From contig JAZKJV010003259.1 of the NCBI GenBank assembly GCA_037367405.1, positions 941,001 through 1,005,000 on the forward strand: DNA of 64,000 nt. Reading direction: 5' to 3'. The notes beneath the pieces were generated by a model that was not told the origin of the DNA, did not search any database, and saw only the letters and a list, made by a program, of their open reading frames with translations. Below are positions 11,428 to 24,157 of this stretch, one piece after another. Source of the stretch: Ottelia alismoides (lineage: Eukaryota > Streptophyta > Magnoliopsida > Alismatales > Hydrocharitaceae). The position numbers and the translations under genes are program-made. The first letter of the stretch is position 1, and the number at the start of each line of letters is the position of its first letter.

Positions 11428-12550
11428 ATCTAGATTTAAGTGATTTTTTGTAACGTAATTAGTGATTTCAAACATTAGATAATCACAATTGAGAGGCAAA
11501 AGGAGGTTGGCAATATTCCCACGAAATGAAACGAGGAAAGGAAGGTTCTCATTTTTCTTGTAATAATCAAACGAATGGCAAAAGATGCATCAGGAATCGT
11601 GCATGCATTTGCTTATGATTTTCTGCACGTTTTTTCATTTGGAAAAATCAACAACTTCCATCTTATACAACAATCTAATGATTATTTATTTATTTATATT
11701 ATAGCGTGAGGAGTTAGGTAGTGCTGCAGTACCTACAAATGGAAATTAATATTTACACGTTCCAATAATTTTAGAAGTCCATGGCGACTATGTTTTCTCT
11801 AGATGCTGCTTAGAAACTTGAAAAACGTTTTTTTTCATTTTTTTTTGAAAATATTACTGAAAATTACATCTCGGCTCGAATACTGTTCAATGAAATTTCA
11901 AATAGCATATAGATTTTTACTATGTTTTCCTATATACCTCCTTTAATTGTTTAAAAGATCGTATTTAATTATTTTTTTCAGATTTTTAAGGTATTTGCAC
12001 ATAGATATATAACATTTGAATGTCGAATTTTTGTTTCGTTCAGATGATTAAGAAATAAATAAGTTGATTTCGAATCTTGTTGGGGTATAACGCATTTAAA
12101 ATTTAATTGATATGAGCATTGAACTCTGTTATTGGCTTACTTGTTGTAGACATAAAATTCAACCATTAGGTTTAGATCCGAGATTGTCTACGGGTAAATT
12201 TGTTATAAAAAAGGCTATAACACTCAAACATAAACAGTAAAGTAAAAAAAAAGTAAATTTGAAGTAAATTTTGGGACCAATATGTGCCCAAAATTCTTCA
12301 TTAGAGACATCATGTTTCAAATGTCACAAAGATGGATATGGACTTTCAACTATAGGATCTAACATGGACAAAAAATGGTAATTTGAGATAGTTAAGTCAA
12401 AAAAAATCATGGCTTTCTTTATTATATTTGAAAATAAGAGCTCCTAGATGCGTACCTGAGGTTTTTATAATTTATTGTAAAATAAAACATTATAAAAAAT
12501 AGGTTATATGCACATAAAACTAGGGGTCGGGGTGTGTAATTTAAGCATAA
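11428..12550. other. AT-rich intergenic sequence
   Basis: No gene, RNA or transposon terminus is supported here. All frames are short and interrupted. Confidence 0.5.
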
Positions 12551-12559
12551 TTTCTTAAA

Positions 12560-13561
12560 GGGATTTTTATCCCACGAACTCGATACACTTTGTAAATTAC
12601 CTTCTCGATTTTTGAAAAATCAATATTCCTCCCTTGACCCGTAAACTTGCTAATCATTACTCCATGAACCTCGTGATTAACTTTCATCCATTTATCCGAT
12701 AAATTTAACCGAACTCCGTTAAAATGATGTACATATTGACCTCTGTGTTAAAAAATTACAAATAATATCATTCTCCCCTCCACATCCCCCTCCCATTTCT
12801 CCTCCACCCGCAACCGCAGCTCCTCCACCTACAGTCGTAGTTTGCTCCTCCAACCCCTCTCTCCCCTCCGTACCACCCGTAGCCGCAGCTTCTCCCTCGA
12901 CCTGCGCAGCTACTCCTCCAGCCTCCCTAGACCCCGACCTCCTCCTCTTCCACACCTCCTTACCCTCTCCCTCTCCCTTTCCCTCCTCTGTTTTGCTCGC
13001 AGTTGCCTCCCCAACCTCCTCTCCCCCACATACTCCACCTCTTCCTCTCCCTCCTCTATTTCGCCCATCGTCGCCTTCATGCCCCCTCCACCACCTCCTC
13101 CTTCTCCCCTTGTTACTCTGTCCTTCTTATGGGGTTGTAATGTATCTATTTAACAGCAATAAATATTTCATTAATCGGTTCAAAAATTCATCACAAAATT
13201 TTTTAGAAAATTATTTTTGTAATCGAAAGACATGGTTTATCTGTAAAAATAGAAAAAAATGTGATTTGGTGGACGGATGGAGATGTGGTGAAGAGGGAGA
13301 AAATAAAGAGAGGAGGGAAAAGAAGAGGAATTGAGGAAGAAGAAGATGATGAGGAAGAAGGATATGAGGTGGTGCGAGATCTACCATCCAATATACCTAC
13401 GATTAGATTAACTCATGTTATGGACTCAAGTAAAAGTAAAAGTAATGACAGGTCTAAGGAGTAATACAGAGCAGTTTACGAGTTCAAGGAAGGAATATCG
13501 ATATTTCAAAGACTAAAAATCTGATTTATAAAAATTATAGGATTCCGGAAGTAAAAATCCC
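12560..13561. mobile_element. Mutator-like (MULE) non-autonomous element
   Basis: The 1002-bp element starts GGGATTTTTAT and ends GTAAAAATCCC and is flanked by a perfect 9-bp duplication, tttcttaaa (12551-12559 and 13562-13570), diagnostic of Mutator-type insertion. The terminal inverted repeats run for roughly 100 bp with divergence (cgataTTCCTcccttga and its complement). The core (12770-13130) is strongly pyrimidine-rich and opposes a purine-rich block (13270-13370). No transposase is present. It shares architecture with 20100-21343, 39034-40342 and 50321-51390. Confidence 0.88.
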
Positions 13562-13570
13562 TTTCTTAAA

Positions 13571-14203
13571 TGTTCTTGCTTTGTAAGATGTGATATTTAC
13601 AATCTGAATATTATGAACAAGGTATATATTACGGTGGAAACTTTATTAGCTCTACTAAATACCGTATTTTCTTGTATCATCGATACAACGCGCGAGGCAT
13701 GCACTAGTTTTTCTTATTTTTCTTCATTGCGCATGCTATAATATTTACTACTCTCCGAAGATGTCACCATATACTGAAATGATAATATATGTGTCTATTA
13801 ATATAATGTAAAAAGGGAGGAAATCGAAGGTAGTAGAAGAGTGTCGGTTCCTGACCGTGCCGTCGTTGTCGGGGTCACCCTAATCTTCGAAATAGCTACC
13901 AATTCTGAACCGTTGACTTTTCTAGGCAATGACGTGGCCCTACTTGAAAGTCAACAAGCCGTAATGGCAGAATCCGTACAGTGGCCGGTGACGCACCGTA
14001 CAGTCTGTCATTGATGAAAATATCGTACGTATAATATCTGCTGATGTGTTTGCACGTCAGATAATCACCACAGCCTCACCAATTTGATAAGCAGATACGC
14101 AACCACTCCATTAATACATAAAAACTTAAAATAATCGACAGATAATAAAGGTTACAAAAGTCAGCTCTTGGTGAAGGATACCTGCAAGGAGAAATAGGTT
14201 AAC
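13571..14203. other. Intergenic sequence
   Basis: No gene seen. There is a moderately GC-rich patch (13850-14000) with TTGAC core motifs (13913, 13950) of the kind bound by WRKY factors, but nothing ties them to a gene. Confidence 0.4.
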
Positions 14204-14206
14204 GCG

Positions 14207-14516
14207 CACTACAAGAAAAATGAGTTGTGGTCACGGAATGTGATTTTGAAAACTTGTGGTCACGATAATTCCGTGATCACTAGCTTCTCGTAGCCACAAT
14301 TCGTGGCAAAAGTCTTCGTATAAGAGTTGTGTCCACGATAAATTCTGTGGCCATTTGTAGTGGCCACGGTATATTCGTGGTTAGAAAACTCTCGCGACGA
14401 TACTTGTAGCTATGGCTACTGGCCACGACATGTCATGGCCAGGACTCAATTCTGTAGCCACAAACCCTATATCCGTGGCCATAGTTCTATAGCCACAACT
14501 TATTTTCCTTGTAGTG
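14207..14516. mobile_element. CACTA-type MITE, 310 bp
   Basis: The left terminus CACTACAAGAAAAATGAG and right terminus ...TATTTTCCTTGTAGTG are inverted repeats, and the interior is full of short inverted gtggccac / tgtggccac motifs. The flanking trinucleotides gcg (14204-14206) and acg (14517-14519) differ at one base, so they may be a decayed 3-bp target duplication. No coding capacity. The subterminal motifs are likely transposase-binding repeats. Confidence 0.72.
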
Positions 14517-15639
14517 ACGTCCACTATTGAAGGGATTATATATGTTAATATAATGTCATATTTGTTGCTAAAGTTACACGTAACGACATTGACACCATGT
14601 CTGTCGATTTTTTATGTGAATTTATATTAATTATTATTAATTTAACATCAATCAATAATCATTAATATATCATTTGATGCTAACGATATAGCAACGAATA
14701 CAGTTCATTGTAGACTTACGAATCAGATGTAATTTTGCATCTAGTATCAACCTTGTTATTCATTTAATTATGAAATCAATGTCTATTAATATTAATTTGT
14801 CCGTCGTCTTAAACTTATTTTGTTGCAGTGATAGCGTACAAAAAATCCGATCGTTGAACTATTTAGACCTTGTTGCATATACTCTTAGTCTATATTAACG
14901 AGTTGAGGCAAAGAAAACTAATTTTATGTCAATCATAGTTCTTTCGTGTGAGTTACCGCCAAAAGAACAATTGAATGTCATTTTAATTAAGAAATTAAAG
15001 CATTAAAAACTTGGATGTTAACGTCACATGCATGGTACTAAATTTCGGGTTCGGAAATTTGATTGGCTTTAAAATAAAAAAAACTGCATTTAATGATAGA
15101 AACATGAGGATCACGTCGTTGGAGTAGTCAGGACTACTACATCAACACCTTAGCATTCTTATGGATTACTAAAGCAGATTTGGTATTAATCTATTGAAGA
15201 ACAAATTATGGGTAAGATTTTTTTAGGGATTTTAAGGACTTTCTCGAGTTCTTGTTCTTGTGTCTTCTACCAATGGGAAGACCAAATATATACGAAGCTT
15301 TCCAATAACCTATAAGTCCCTAAAATATCTGCCCTTGATTTTGTAATGTCTTTATAACGAAAATATGTGTTACGACGTTCAAATCTCTATTTTATGGCTT
15401 TTATCTCAATATTCATGAACATTGAAGGTCATTTTTTTGTAACAATCAGACATCTCCCATTTGACCAAAATGGTCATGATCTTCCACACTCACATTATTC
15501 GAAGTGCCCATCTTCTTGTAGATTGTTACTTGAGGTTCATTATCCATGAGACATCCAACTTGACTCAATCCTTCTTGAGTCTATTAAACTAACATGTTAA
15601 TGTACATTCCAACTGCAATTCCTTTGGTAGAAGAATCAA
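14517..15639. other. AT-rich intergenic sequence
   Basis: No gene seen. At 14814-14830 there is an isolated CACTA-like right terminus (attttgttgcagtg) whose left partner was not found. The right part adjoins the copia fragment and may be its untranslated 3' region. Confidence 0.4.
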
Positions 15640-16330
15640 CTAACACACATCACTTGTACGTATATATGTTACCTTTATCTCTTGTTTAGCCGTTGTATCT
15701 TGAATATAGTGATAATAGATCTCAATATGCTTTTCTTTGGAACTATTTGCTCCAATGTTAATCAAGCTTATTGTAACTTGAGTATCACAATATATTTCAA
15801 TTGGTTCTTTAACCAATACAAGACCTAAGTTCTTAAGAAATCGTCTGATCCAAACAACATGAGTGGTGGACATGCTATATGCAATGTACTCAACTTCTTG
15901 TGTATGTTTAGAAGCAGGGGTTGTTTTTTTGCTTCCCCGGAAATAAAAACTCCACGAAACATAAAAGGTAACCTGATATAAATTTTCTATCATCAACATT
16001 TCTGAATTTTACCTCAGATTATCCAACAACATCAAGTGAATCTTCCTGATAAATTGATCTTAATTGTGTTGTATTGTTAAGATATCTCATAACCCACTTT
16101 ATAGCTTCTCAATGTGTTGGTCCGGTATTACGTTGTGATATACTTACCAGACTTACATGAAAATCCAAATGAAGTCTTGTGCACATCATTACATACATCA
16201 AACTTCCCACTGCTTGTACATATGGAATGTCAAGGGGTTTCTGCTCTCTCTGGAAGATTGGCTTTTACTAAGTCATTTTCTCATCACATGTGGTATAGGA
16301 ATTGGAGTGCAATTTTGCATTTCAAACCTC
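15640..16330 (-). pseudogene. Ty1/copia pol fragment (RT end and RNase H)
   Basis: Read on the minus strand from about 16230, the sequence gives VGSLMYVMMCTR, then EAIKWVMRYLNNTTQ, and after a stop the RNase H landmarks EVEYIAYSMSTTHVVWIRRFL, IEIYCDTQVTISLI and KHIEIYYHYIQD, ending near 15643. This order (end of RT, then RNase H) is that of plant Ty1/copia pol. Stop codons and small shifts break it. The rest of pol, gag and the LTRs are not recognisable nearby, so it is a decayed fragment. Confidence 0.85.
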
Positions 16331-18694
16331 TTCAAGATCGTATGCAAGTAATTTATTTGAATTAGACTCAAGCTTTTTCTATAAAAAAATCATATGAAAA
16401 TTTTTTATACATAGTCTCGCAAACAGATCATTATTCATAGTAAAATTATTCTTTACATTTCTTGATGTATCATTGCGGTTAAAAGAAATCATACATCAAT
16501 TCACTTTAAATAATGTCACATAGATTTGTCCCACAGAAATGGTGCATCCGCAACTCCAAAATTCAGAATAAATACAAGTTGAAGACAATACATGTAGACT
16601 AAACAACTAAGTCATTGTTTATATTAAAAGAATATGAGTCCAATATTTATATACCTAAGGGCATATGCACAAGGAACGTGGTCGATGTGGTTCATTGTCA
16701 CCATTGACAAAGACACCCAGAGAGGGGGGATACGTATGGAATTCAAAGCACATGACTTGATCACCTACACCTATACGAAAGCATGTGAAAGTGTTACTTC
16801 TCACAGAAAAGAACATGACAGAAACTATTTATTTATTTATTTATTTATTTGAAGATCTCCTACTGATATCATACAAATCATATCATATCTAAGAACAGAC
16901 ATCTTTCAGAAATAGAACAGTCATTTAGTAGAGAGGTTCACCCCATGCAGTTGCTGTTATTTCCATTTCCTAAATGCATGAAAGAAAAAGGCAGAATATT
17001 TGATAACAAGGAATTAAAAGGGAGGGGTATCAAAGCAACTCCATGCAGATGTAGCTTGCACAGGTGAGACTCTTCGTCATACTGATCAGAGATCTGAGAT
17101 CAGAATCTCGATTAGTTTATAATGAGGAATCTGTGCTATATATTAAAAATAAAGGAACACGAGATGTCTTCTGTGAGAGGTTAGGTTTGATATGCTTCTC
17201 CCCCACAACTTATCGTGTGTGCGTGTGCATGTGTATATATACAAGTTGCACGGATGGTGTTGCTTACCTGTAGACGCAAAGGATATAAAAGTTCATAAAA
17301 CACCAACAAGAGTTGACTTTGCTGATAGATTGATAACCGGCAAGTGCAGATGCTCAACAAATTTCAAAGAGCATGAGGGGAACTGCGTAGTAAACCCCAA
17401 GGAAGCCCCACAGGATGTCTCCTTGAAGGCAGCATCTTCTTTGCTATTCAGCAGCATATGCCACACCAGAATATACTATAGAATCTACCATAAGAAGTTT
17501 ATACATCATAAGTAATCACATCTGCCACTGCAATGGTTAAATTCGGAACGTCAGCAAAGGTGAACATAAACGTCGAAATTGAATAAATTCAGCATATGTG
17601 AACATCAAAATTTTACGTGAATTCCAGTTTATCAAATTAGGGTTTATTCAAAAGTTAATGTCTAATGTCAATTTCATATGGTTGGAGAAAATAAACTTGA
17701 TTTTGACACTAGAAAAAGAAACAAGACAAGCACAAGACACAAGTCACAATATTTACGTGGAAACCCTCCTAAACGGGACGGAAAAACCACGGTGAAACCG
17801 ATCCTTGTTGCTCACAGCAACAAGAACCTTCTTTGTTCTTTTTCATATATGCCAACGCCAAGGTGGGGTAAGTTACATAAGTAAAACATAAGTAGAACCC
17901 AAGTGGGTAAATGGAACCTCACACATGATCCATTTACCCATAATACAAGTAACTCAATTGACACCATAATTCGACATGCAGACATCATCACAAGTACAGT
18001 AACTCAACGTACAAATGTCAAGTTTGATGTTATTATCCTCCGTCTACAGGAATAAATGTCGAAACCATCATACCTACAAACATCGACCTTGTTTCTTCTG
18101 CATTGTGAAGAGCATTGACAGGGAGGCAAAGTGGAATCTCCAGGAATGGGAGATCAGTTTGTTAGCGGGCACAGCAGTCTGCCCATGTTGGCAGAAAAAG
18201 AGTATGATCTTTCCTGCACCCTCAAGGGGAATCACCAACAATGCATTGTTAATAATGTCATTATTGAAAACACTATTCTAATTACCGTCATATTAACCTG
18301 CACAATTTTATTATCAAAATGGTAAAATTCCAACTAAGTTGCTAGATGTAATTTATAACTATAAGATGGGGATATGTGAGTTCTAGAAAAGGGAAACCAA
18401 AGAATATATGCTGGCCTAATGATTACCATTTGTTTCTAGTTGAACCAATGACTTAATGCAGAAAAAAACATAGAAGCAATACCTGGTTGTAAGATAAGAA
18501 ATACTATTCGATAAAAAATAGAAAATAATTCCTTTTCATCTGCATTCAGATGTATTCAGATAAAAAAATAGAAAAATATTTCGAGACTTCATCTGCATTC
18601 AGATCCATTTTCGGCAGTGTCCAGTGCTTGAGATACTATCCACTCTTGACGTTGGGGCCACTTTCATGTTTCCCTCTACCAAATATTACCTTAT
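16331..18694. other. Unassigned region, possible decayed gene pieces
   Basis: No gene can be called with confidence. A (TATT)n microsatellite lies at 16826-16850. On the minus strand, 17273-17450 gives a short hydrophobic stretch (GDILWGFLGVYYAVPLMLF) ending at a good donor sequence (CAG|GTAAGC, near 17272), and 18120-18235 is another non-AT-rich island. I could not identify a family for either; a degraded multi-exon gene on the minus strand is possible. Confidence 0.3.
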
Positions 18695-18710
18695 ATAGAT
18701 GGGCAATGTT

Positions 18711-19055
18711 ACAACAACAACAAAGCAGCTTTTCCCCACAATTAAGTAGGGTCGGCTACATGGATTCTTCGCCTCCATTCAGATCTATCTTGGGCCAATC
18801 CCGAGCTTATATCCACAAAACTAAGATCCCTTCATATAGTCTCTTTCCAACACTTCTTGGGCCGTCCTCACCCTCTCTTAGCCGACTCAACATCCCAACG
18901 CTCGCATCTCCTAACTGGTGCATCAACTGATCTTCTTTGCAAAGGTCCAAACCATCTTAAGCGGTTTTCTCGCATCTTATCCTCGATCGGAGCTACACCA
19001 ACTTTCTTTCTGATTGCATCATTCCGAATCCGATCTTTACCTGTGTGTCCACACA
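18711..19055 (-). mobile_element. 5'-truncated RTE-type LINE (3' end of reverse transcriptase ORF)
   Basis: On the minus strand this reads [20 protein letters not shown], then [24 protein letters not shown], a stop, GRPKKCWKE and DRSEWRRRIHVADPT followed by a stop. This is the conserved C-terminal end of plant RTE-clade reverse transcriptase. The element ends in four TTG repeats, typical of RTE tails. It is flanked by a 15-bp duplication, tagatgggcaatgtt (18696-18710) and tagatgggcaacatt (19056-19070), with two transitions. Truncation at the 5' side is normal for LINE insertions. It is not functional. Confidence 0.88.
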
Positions 19056-19070
19056 TAGATGGGCAACATT

Positions 19071-19838
19071 GTTCAAGAAAATTTGTTAAAAAAAGATAGG
19101 GAAGGGGTTTTATTGGGAGGATAACCATCTACTCTTTGAAGGAAGAAATGGTGAGATCCCAACACCGTACCATGTCTGTATGTTCTATGTGAAATTCTGG
19201 TTTCCCCTGCCGGCATTCAAGGCATAGAGATCCCTTCTATAGTAGCCAAGGAGGGAAGCTCCTGTTAAGCCTGTCTAGAAACTTGATTATTATCGATGCA
19301 GATTCACAATCTTCCAGATGAGGAGCTATAGGCAATACATTCAATCACTTAAATCCTACACTGTTGAGGTACTATGTCACTTGGAGTACCAAGAATAGAG
19401 CTCCGAGGATTGCAGAGCAAGTCGATCCTCATATCATGTGATCTTTTCAAAGTCTGCAACTTTACGATCTTCATACCACCGAACTTAATGTCTCTGTTAT
19501 GTTGATAACTATGAATGCAACTGCAGGTAACAGAAGATGTAAATACCATTAAAAACTCATCAGAGCAGAAGCAAGCTAGAGTTTTCTTGTGTGATAACTC
19601 CCAATAGAAAAAAATTAATGTCATTTTTGTATTTCTTAATATGATCAAAATCTCATTCACATATTACAAGCATGTGTGCGACAACATTGTCATTAAAAAA
19701 AGAAAAAAATCAAGGGTTCAAGCATTCGTTTGTTTACTCCAGAAGTTTAACAAAATACACTTTTTTTTATCAGATTTGGCTATGATTGAATTGCTATAGC
19801 TACTAATACACATTGAAGCCCTCAAAATATATGTTATA
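19071..19838. other. Intergenic sequence
   Basis: No gene or transposon end is supported. Confidence 0.45.
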
Positions 19839-19846
19839 TTTTGAAG

Positions 19847-20069
19847 CATGGAAGGAAATATCGCGATATATCGCCGATATATCGATATCGACATGGGACC
19901 GATATGAGCACTGATATGGCGATATATCCCGATTTTTAGGCATTTTCTTCACAAAGGCTCGTCTATACGGATGATATTTTCGGCGATATATCGTCGAAAT
20001 ATCGTATCGATACGATATCGAAACGATATCGATATCGATACGATATCGATATCGATACGACCTTTTATG
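19847..20069. mobile_element. hAT-like MITE built of GATATCG repeats
   Basis: A 223-bp element starts CATGGAAGG and ends CCTTTTATG, flanked by a perfect 8-bp duplication ttttgaag (19839-19846 and 20070-20077), the length expected for hAT elements. Its body is packed with copies of gatatcg, cgatacga and atatcgccg in both orientations. No coding capacity. Only 30 bp separates it from the next MULE. Confidence 0.65.
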
Positions 20070-20099
20070 TTTTGAAGCCATCAAGGGTTAAAAAAGCAA

Positions 20100-21343
20100 G
20101 GGTAATTTACAAATCGGGTCCTCATTTATGAACCCAGTCCCAATCTGGGTCCTAATTTATAATTTGTAAAATTAAGGTCCTCACGCCGTTAGCGGAGACA
20201 GCAGGGGACTTTGTCGTTTGAAGGCACAAATGTATTGACCTAATTATCCCTTGACATTTGATTCCATTCCCAAATTCCTTTTTTTGAACGTCTCGGCCCA
20301 CACCTCTCCCGACGAGCGACTCCCTCCTCTCTGACAAGTAGCTCCCTCCTCCCTCCCGACCTCCCCTCTTGCGGCCGCGAAATCTCACTCCCGACGAGTG
20401 GCAACTGCACAAACCTCCGGAGATCCATTCGTGCAGCCTTACAGATTTCAAAGCTCCCCTCCTCGCAGCAGCGACGAACCTCCGACCTCCCATTGTGGTG
20501 GTGAAGCTCCAACTTCCCCGTGATCCCCTCCTCTGACCCGCAGCATTAGTTTCTATTTCCCCATTTTGACTTTATTTATATCTAAGAATCTATAAGATCG
20601 TGGAGATCAGGACAATGATTTATACATGTAGAGTTCATGATTATCTGAGAAAACACACATCGGCGGAAATGTTGGCACCTATTAGAACAGGTGTAGGCAA
20701 AGTCGTTCCAGCGGTGGCCGTCCCAGAAGAGGATACAACTGTCGACGACATCGATATACGAAGGTGATGCTCTCGGGACCCAGGACTTGACCGTGAAACA
20801 TCACCCTCGACCCTTTGAAGGAGGTCCTCTGCGTCCGCCTCCTTGGGATTCTCAGACCAAGGTAGTATGTCCACGCCATATGTCTCTAGCCTCCATGTCA
20901 CACCGGCATACAAAACCTGCTGCAACCATCGCTCTCAGCCCCTCCTCCCATTGCGCAGAACAAACCCCTCCGAATTGTGCGCGTGCGAGAGAGAGAGAGA
21001 GAGTCTCATTTAAAGAGCCCTTGAGAAGTCTCCACTTGCAGCAATGTGCAGGAGGGGATGTCGGGGAGGTCGAAGCTTCGTCGTCGCAGGGGGAGGTCGG
21101 AGGTACGGTGCTGCTGTGAGAAGGGGAGCTCCCACATCTGTGTGGCTGAGACGTTCGAAAGAGGGAATTTGGGAATGAAATCAAATGTCAAGGGGTAATT
21201 ATGTCAATACATTTGTGCCATCAAACGACAAACTCCTCTGCCATCTCCGCTAACAACGTGAGGACCCTAATTGTTACAAATTAAAGATTAGGACTCAGAT
21301 TGGGATTGGGTCCATAGATGAGGACCCAATTTGTAAATTATCC
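20100..21343. mobile_element. Mutator-like element with long terminal inverted repeats
   Basis: The left end GGGTAATTTACAAATCGGG and the right end (complement GGATAATTTACAAATTGGG) are inverted repeats that continue for about 180-200 bp, through the shared block tgacatttga...attcccaaattcc. The flanking 9-mers aaaaagcaa (20091-20099) and aaaaacaaa (21344-21352) resemble a decayed 9-bp duplication. The core (20300-21130) is GC-rich and could be captured host sequence, but I could not identify the source. No transposase. Confidence 0.75.
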
Positions 21344-21501
21344 AAAAACAAAAATACATGCTATGCGAATCGGGAAAAAGCAACCACTCAAAAAAGATAA
21401 TCAAAAAATATTTTTCAGAATTTCAACGGTAGATTGACCTATCAAAAAAACATCAAATATATGGCAAAAAAAACGTGTAAAAATAGATAGACTTACGAAT
21501 T

Positions 21502-21575
21502 GGATGCACCAGTCGGGAATCAAACCCAAGTCTGTACCTTATCAAGGTATCATTTTGTCACTAAACTAATACTGC
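21502..21575 (-). other. tRNA-like relic (possible SINE head)
   Basis: The minus strand contains tagtgacaaaatgatac, an anticodon-arm-like ACC TTGATAA GGT, and a B-box-like gggtttgattccc, then ctggtgcatcc. This resembles a degenerate tRNA-Ile(GAT) shape. The acceptor arms do not pair well and no CCA-proximal stem is clear, so a working tRNA is unlikely; a tRNA-derived repeat or tRNA pseudogene is more plausible. Confidence 0.3.
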
Positions 21576-22008
21576 TTTTTATTTCGTTAATTTACCATTA
21601 GAAAGGTTTGGAAGTACATAAGCTAGAAATGAAAATGGGTATGCCATAGGATATTAAGACCTGCTATTAACTAAATTTTATTAATTAAACTTGAAAGAAT
21701 AAGAAAGACAAAGAACTACGAGAATATTGGACACAACTTACCTGTTAGGTATGAGCTTGAGGCTCTAGGTAGAGAGCCGTAACATGTCGCAAAATTCTGT
21801 CGTAATAGATAACTAAACTTCAAAACCTCCGAACATCAGCATGTAAGAACCGACTTCAAATGAGCAGGGATAGTCCCAAAAGGATAAAATACCATTCTTC
21901 TCTTATAGGTTGGTCAATTACAGGTGATCAAACACGCATCATTTCCTTTCAACATATATCTTTATTACATTCAGCTATATGACAATTATGCATAATAGAT
22001 TTTTTTAA

Positions 22009-22798
22009 ATGGGTGACCATCCAAAAGAAGGATACTCTTACACATATATTCAAAGAATCCAAAAACTAGATGAACATTTACGAGGACCAAGCCTCATAAA
22101 GGACCCTAGCATGCTCAAACATTCTCAGTCTAGAACCTCTCATTTTTCAAGACTACCACGTTCCTCGCGGCCAGATAGTTCATACATGAACCAACATCTT
22201 AAACCTACCTCCATTAGAGCCTCTTCAATTGTTTGCACACATGATCCTATAATGTGGCCTCATCCTTAAATCACAGGTCAGGCAAGCTAGCCACTTCTAC
22301 ACTACCTGGACGTAGGACATTTGAAGAGTTGATGGTTAGTATCTTCAGGGGCTTCCCCACCGGATGCATACACACCCTGGCCTGGGCCTCCAATCTCCAT
22401 GGATTGTCATAATGCATCCCTTTCTAGGCAGCTATAAGAATATCTTAATCCCTATAGGAATCTTTAATTTCCAGATCCATGCACAATCCCGTGTCATAAT
22501 CCCAGGATCAAAAACAATGGGAGCAGAATGGATTTCGTTCGTTTTCTTGACCAAGAATGAGCCATCTTTCCATATCCAGGAGGCCCACCCCTCCAATGTG
22601 GCGATCTTGTTCGACATACCCATGGACTCCTCCAGTCTTTGATCAGAGAATTCGGAGGCAAAATATGGATTCCCCCCCCCCAGCCAGATCTTTGCGACCC
22701 GAGTGTTGTCATCTCGTGCTAATGCAAATAATCGATGAAAGAGATTGCATAGAGCTCCCTGCTTCGTCCCATTATCTACCTAGAAAGAGAAGCATGAT
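22009..22798 (-). pseudogene. Old L1-type LINE relic (RT C-terminus and zf-RVT region)
   Basis: Minus-strand translations give DNGTKQGALCNLFHRLFALA, then GWASWIWKDGSFLVKK, DCAWIWKLKIPIGIKIFL and, in a shifted frame, EDTNHQLFKCPTS. These match in order the region after RT in plant L1-like LINEs (the FWxDxW...LFALA segment, the W-KxxIPxKxKxFLW segment and the zf-RVT HLLFxCPFxxxVW segment). Several stops and frameshifts are present. The next LINE is inserted at its upstream edge (22799). The part beyond 33440 may continue it (VLKGHLFDPIGDD-like), but this is weak. Confidence 0.6.
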
Positions 22799-24157
22799 TT
22801 TTTTAGATAAAAGGTTCAATTTCATTCATCAGGAAAATATACAAAAGTCCCGTAGTAAAGATACGGAACAAAAGCCATCTTGATCGTTCATACAAATTAT
22901 CCGAGAGCAGCAAGGGCCCGCATAGACACGGGCCACAAAAACAGCAAAATAAATCTAAAACAAAAGGGAGTCTGCAGCCGACGACAAAAACAATATCGAT
23001 TTGAAGGGATCGCACACGACAATCACAACCTAATCTTCTTTGTAGAAAACTTGTTGCTTAATACAGCTGGGGTCGGTTATGGAGTATAGGAGTTTGCAAT
23101 CACAAGGCCTGATATAAGCGGTGAACGGTTGCAACACTAGAGCCTCTTCACAATGCTGAAAACGACTTGTATCCGCATCGAATTGCATTCCAATCCGAGT
23201 CTTACAAATAAGAGATGCTCTTGATATGATAAAAGGAATGTTGCAATGAGCATCATGAAATGCGATCTCACATCTAGTCTTCCAGATAGACCACCAAAGG
23301 GTTGATTTGATCACGAACGCAATACCAGTTTGGTATATACGTGTTTGTCAAGGTCGGAAAGGAAGTCAAGCTAATGAAATCCTCAAACTTTGCTTCTAGA
23401 TTACATGCTGCGAAGGTTTCACGTGTCACCATGCAACTATCAAAAAGATGGTTGTACCTTTCAAGATTAGTTCGACATAGATGACATCAGTTGACAGTAG
23501 TTATATTCATCTTTCCAAGAAGATCCTGAGTGAGTAGTTTGTTATGAGCCACCATCCATAAGAAAAACGAAATATGAGGATCGAAGGATTTGCTCCAAAA
23601 GTTACATCCTGAGTTGAAGTGAAACCCACCATCAGTCAACAGGGTGTAAATTTGCTGAGATGGGGATCTCATGGTAGAACCTGCATCGGTGGGGAAGGTA
23701 AGTGAATCTTCCATAGAGGAAGTAAGAGAGAGTTGGATGTTAGATAGCACCCCTTTCAACTTATTCATCAAAGGCCAGAGTGAAAGTGAGAGTCTATTAT
23801 GAAGGCTTTTAAATCAATTGAAGCGAGCATTCCAAGTTTCAAGCTCCGAGCTAGCAAAAATGCGACGATTTTCGATGAAAGGCCAAAGTTTAGCAAATTC
23901 CTTGAAAAGGGGTAAATGACCATTGAGGGCGTCTTTCCAAAGGGACGATCTTTCACCCGTCCCCAGTCTCTTGCTCCAAACCGCCACAAGAGGAGAGGCC
24001 CCATGCAAAATGCATTTCCAAATTATCGAATATGAGGGTTTAGGTTTGTCAAGGATACAAATCGGTCCTCCCTGAACGCTATCAGCACTAAGGAGACTAG
24101 ACATGCACGGCTTATTGTTTATCAGGCTTATGTCAAATTTAGATAATAGTGCATCAT

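Noticed and set aside
14814..14830. A second CACTA-like terminus (attttgttgcagtg)
   Set aside because: No matching left end or target duplication was found, so no element could be delimited.
17192..17515. Cysteine-containing frame (CRCSTNFKEHEGNC) considered as a small EGF-like or defensin-type protein
   Set aside because: The frame begins in microsatellite-like sequence, has too few cysteines for either family, and has no signal peptide.
21502..21575. A functional tRNA-Ile gene
   Set aside because: The acceptor stem does not pair and the D-arm is poor. Listed only as a tRNA-like relic.
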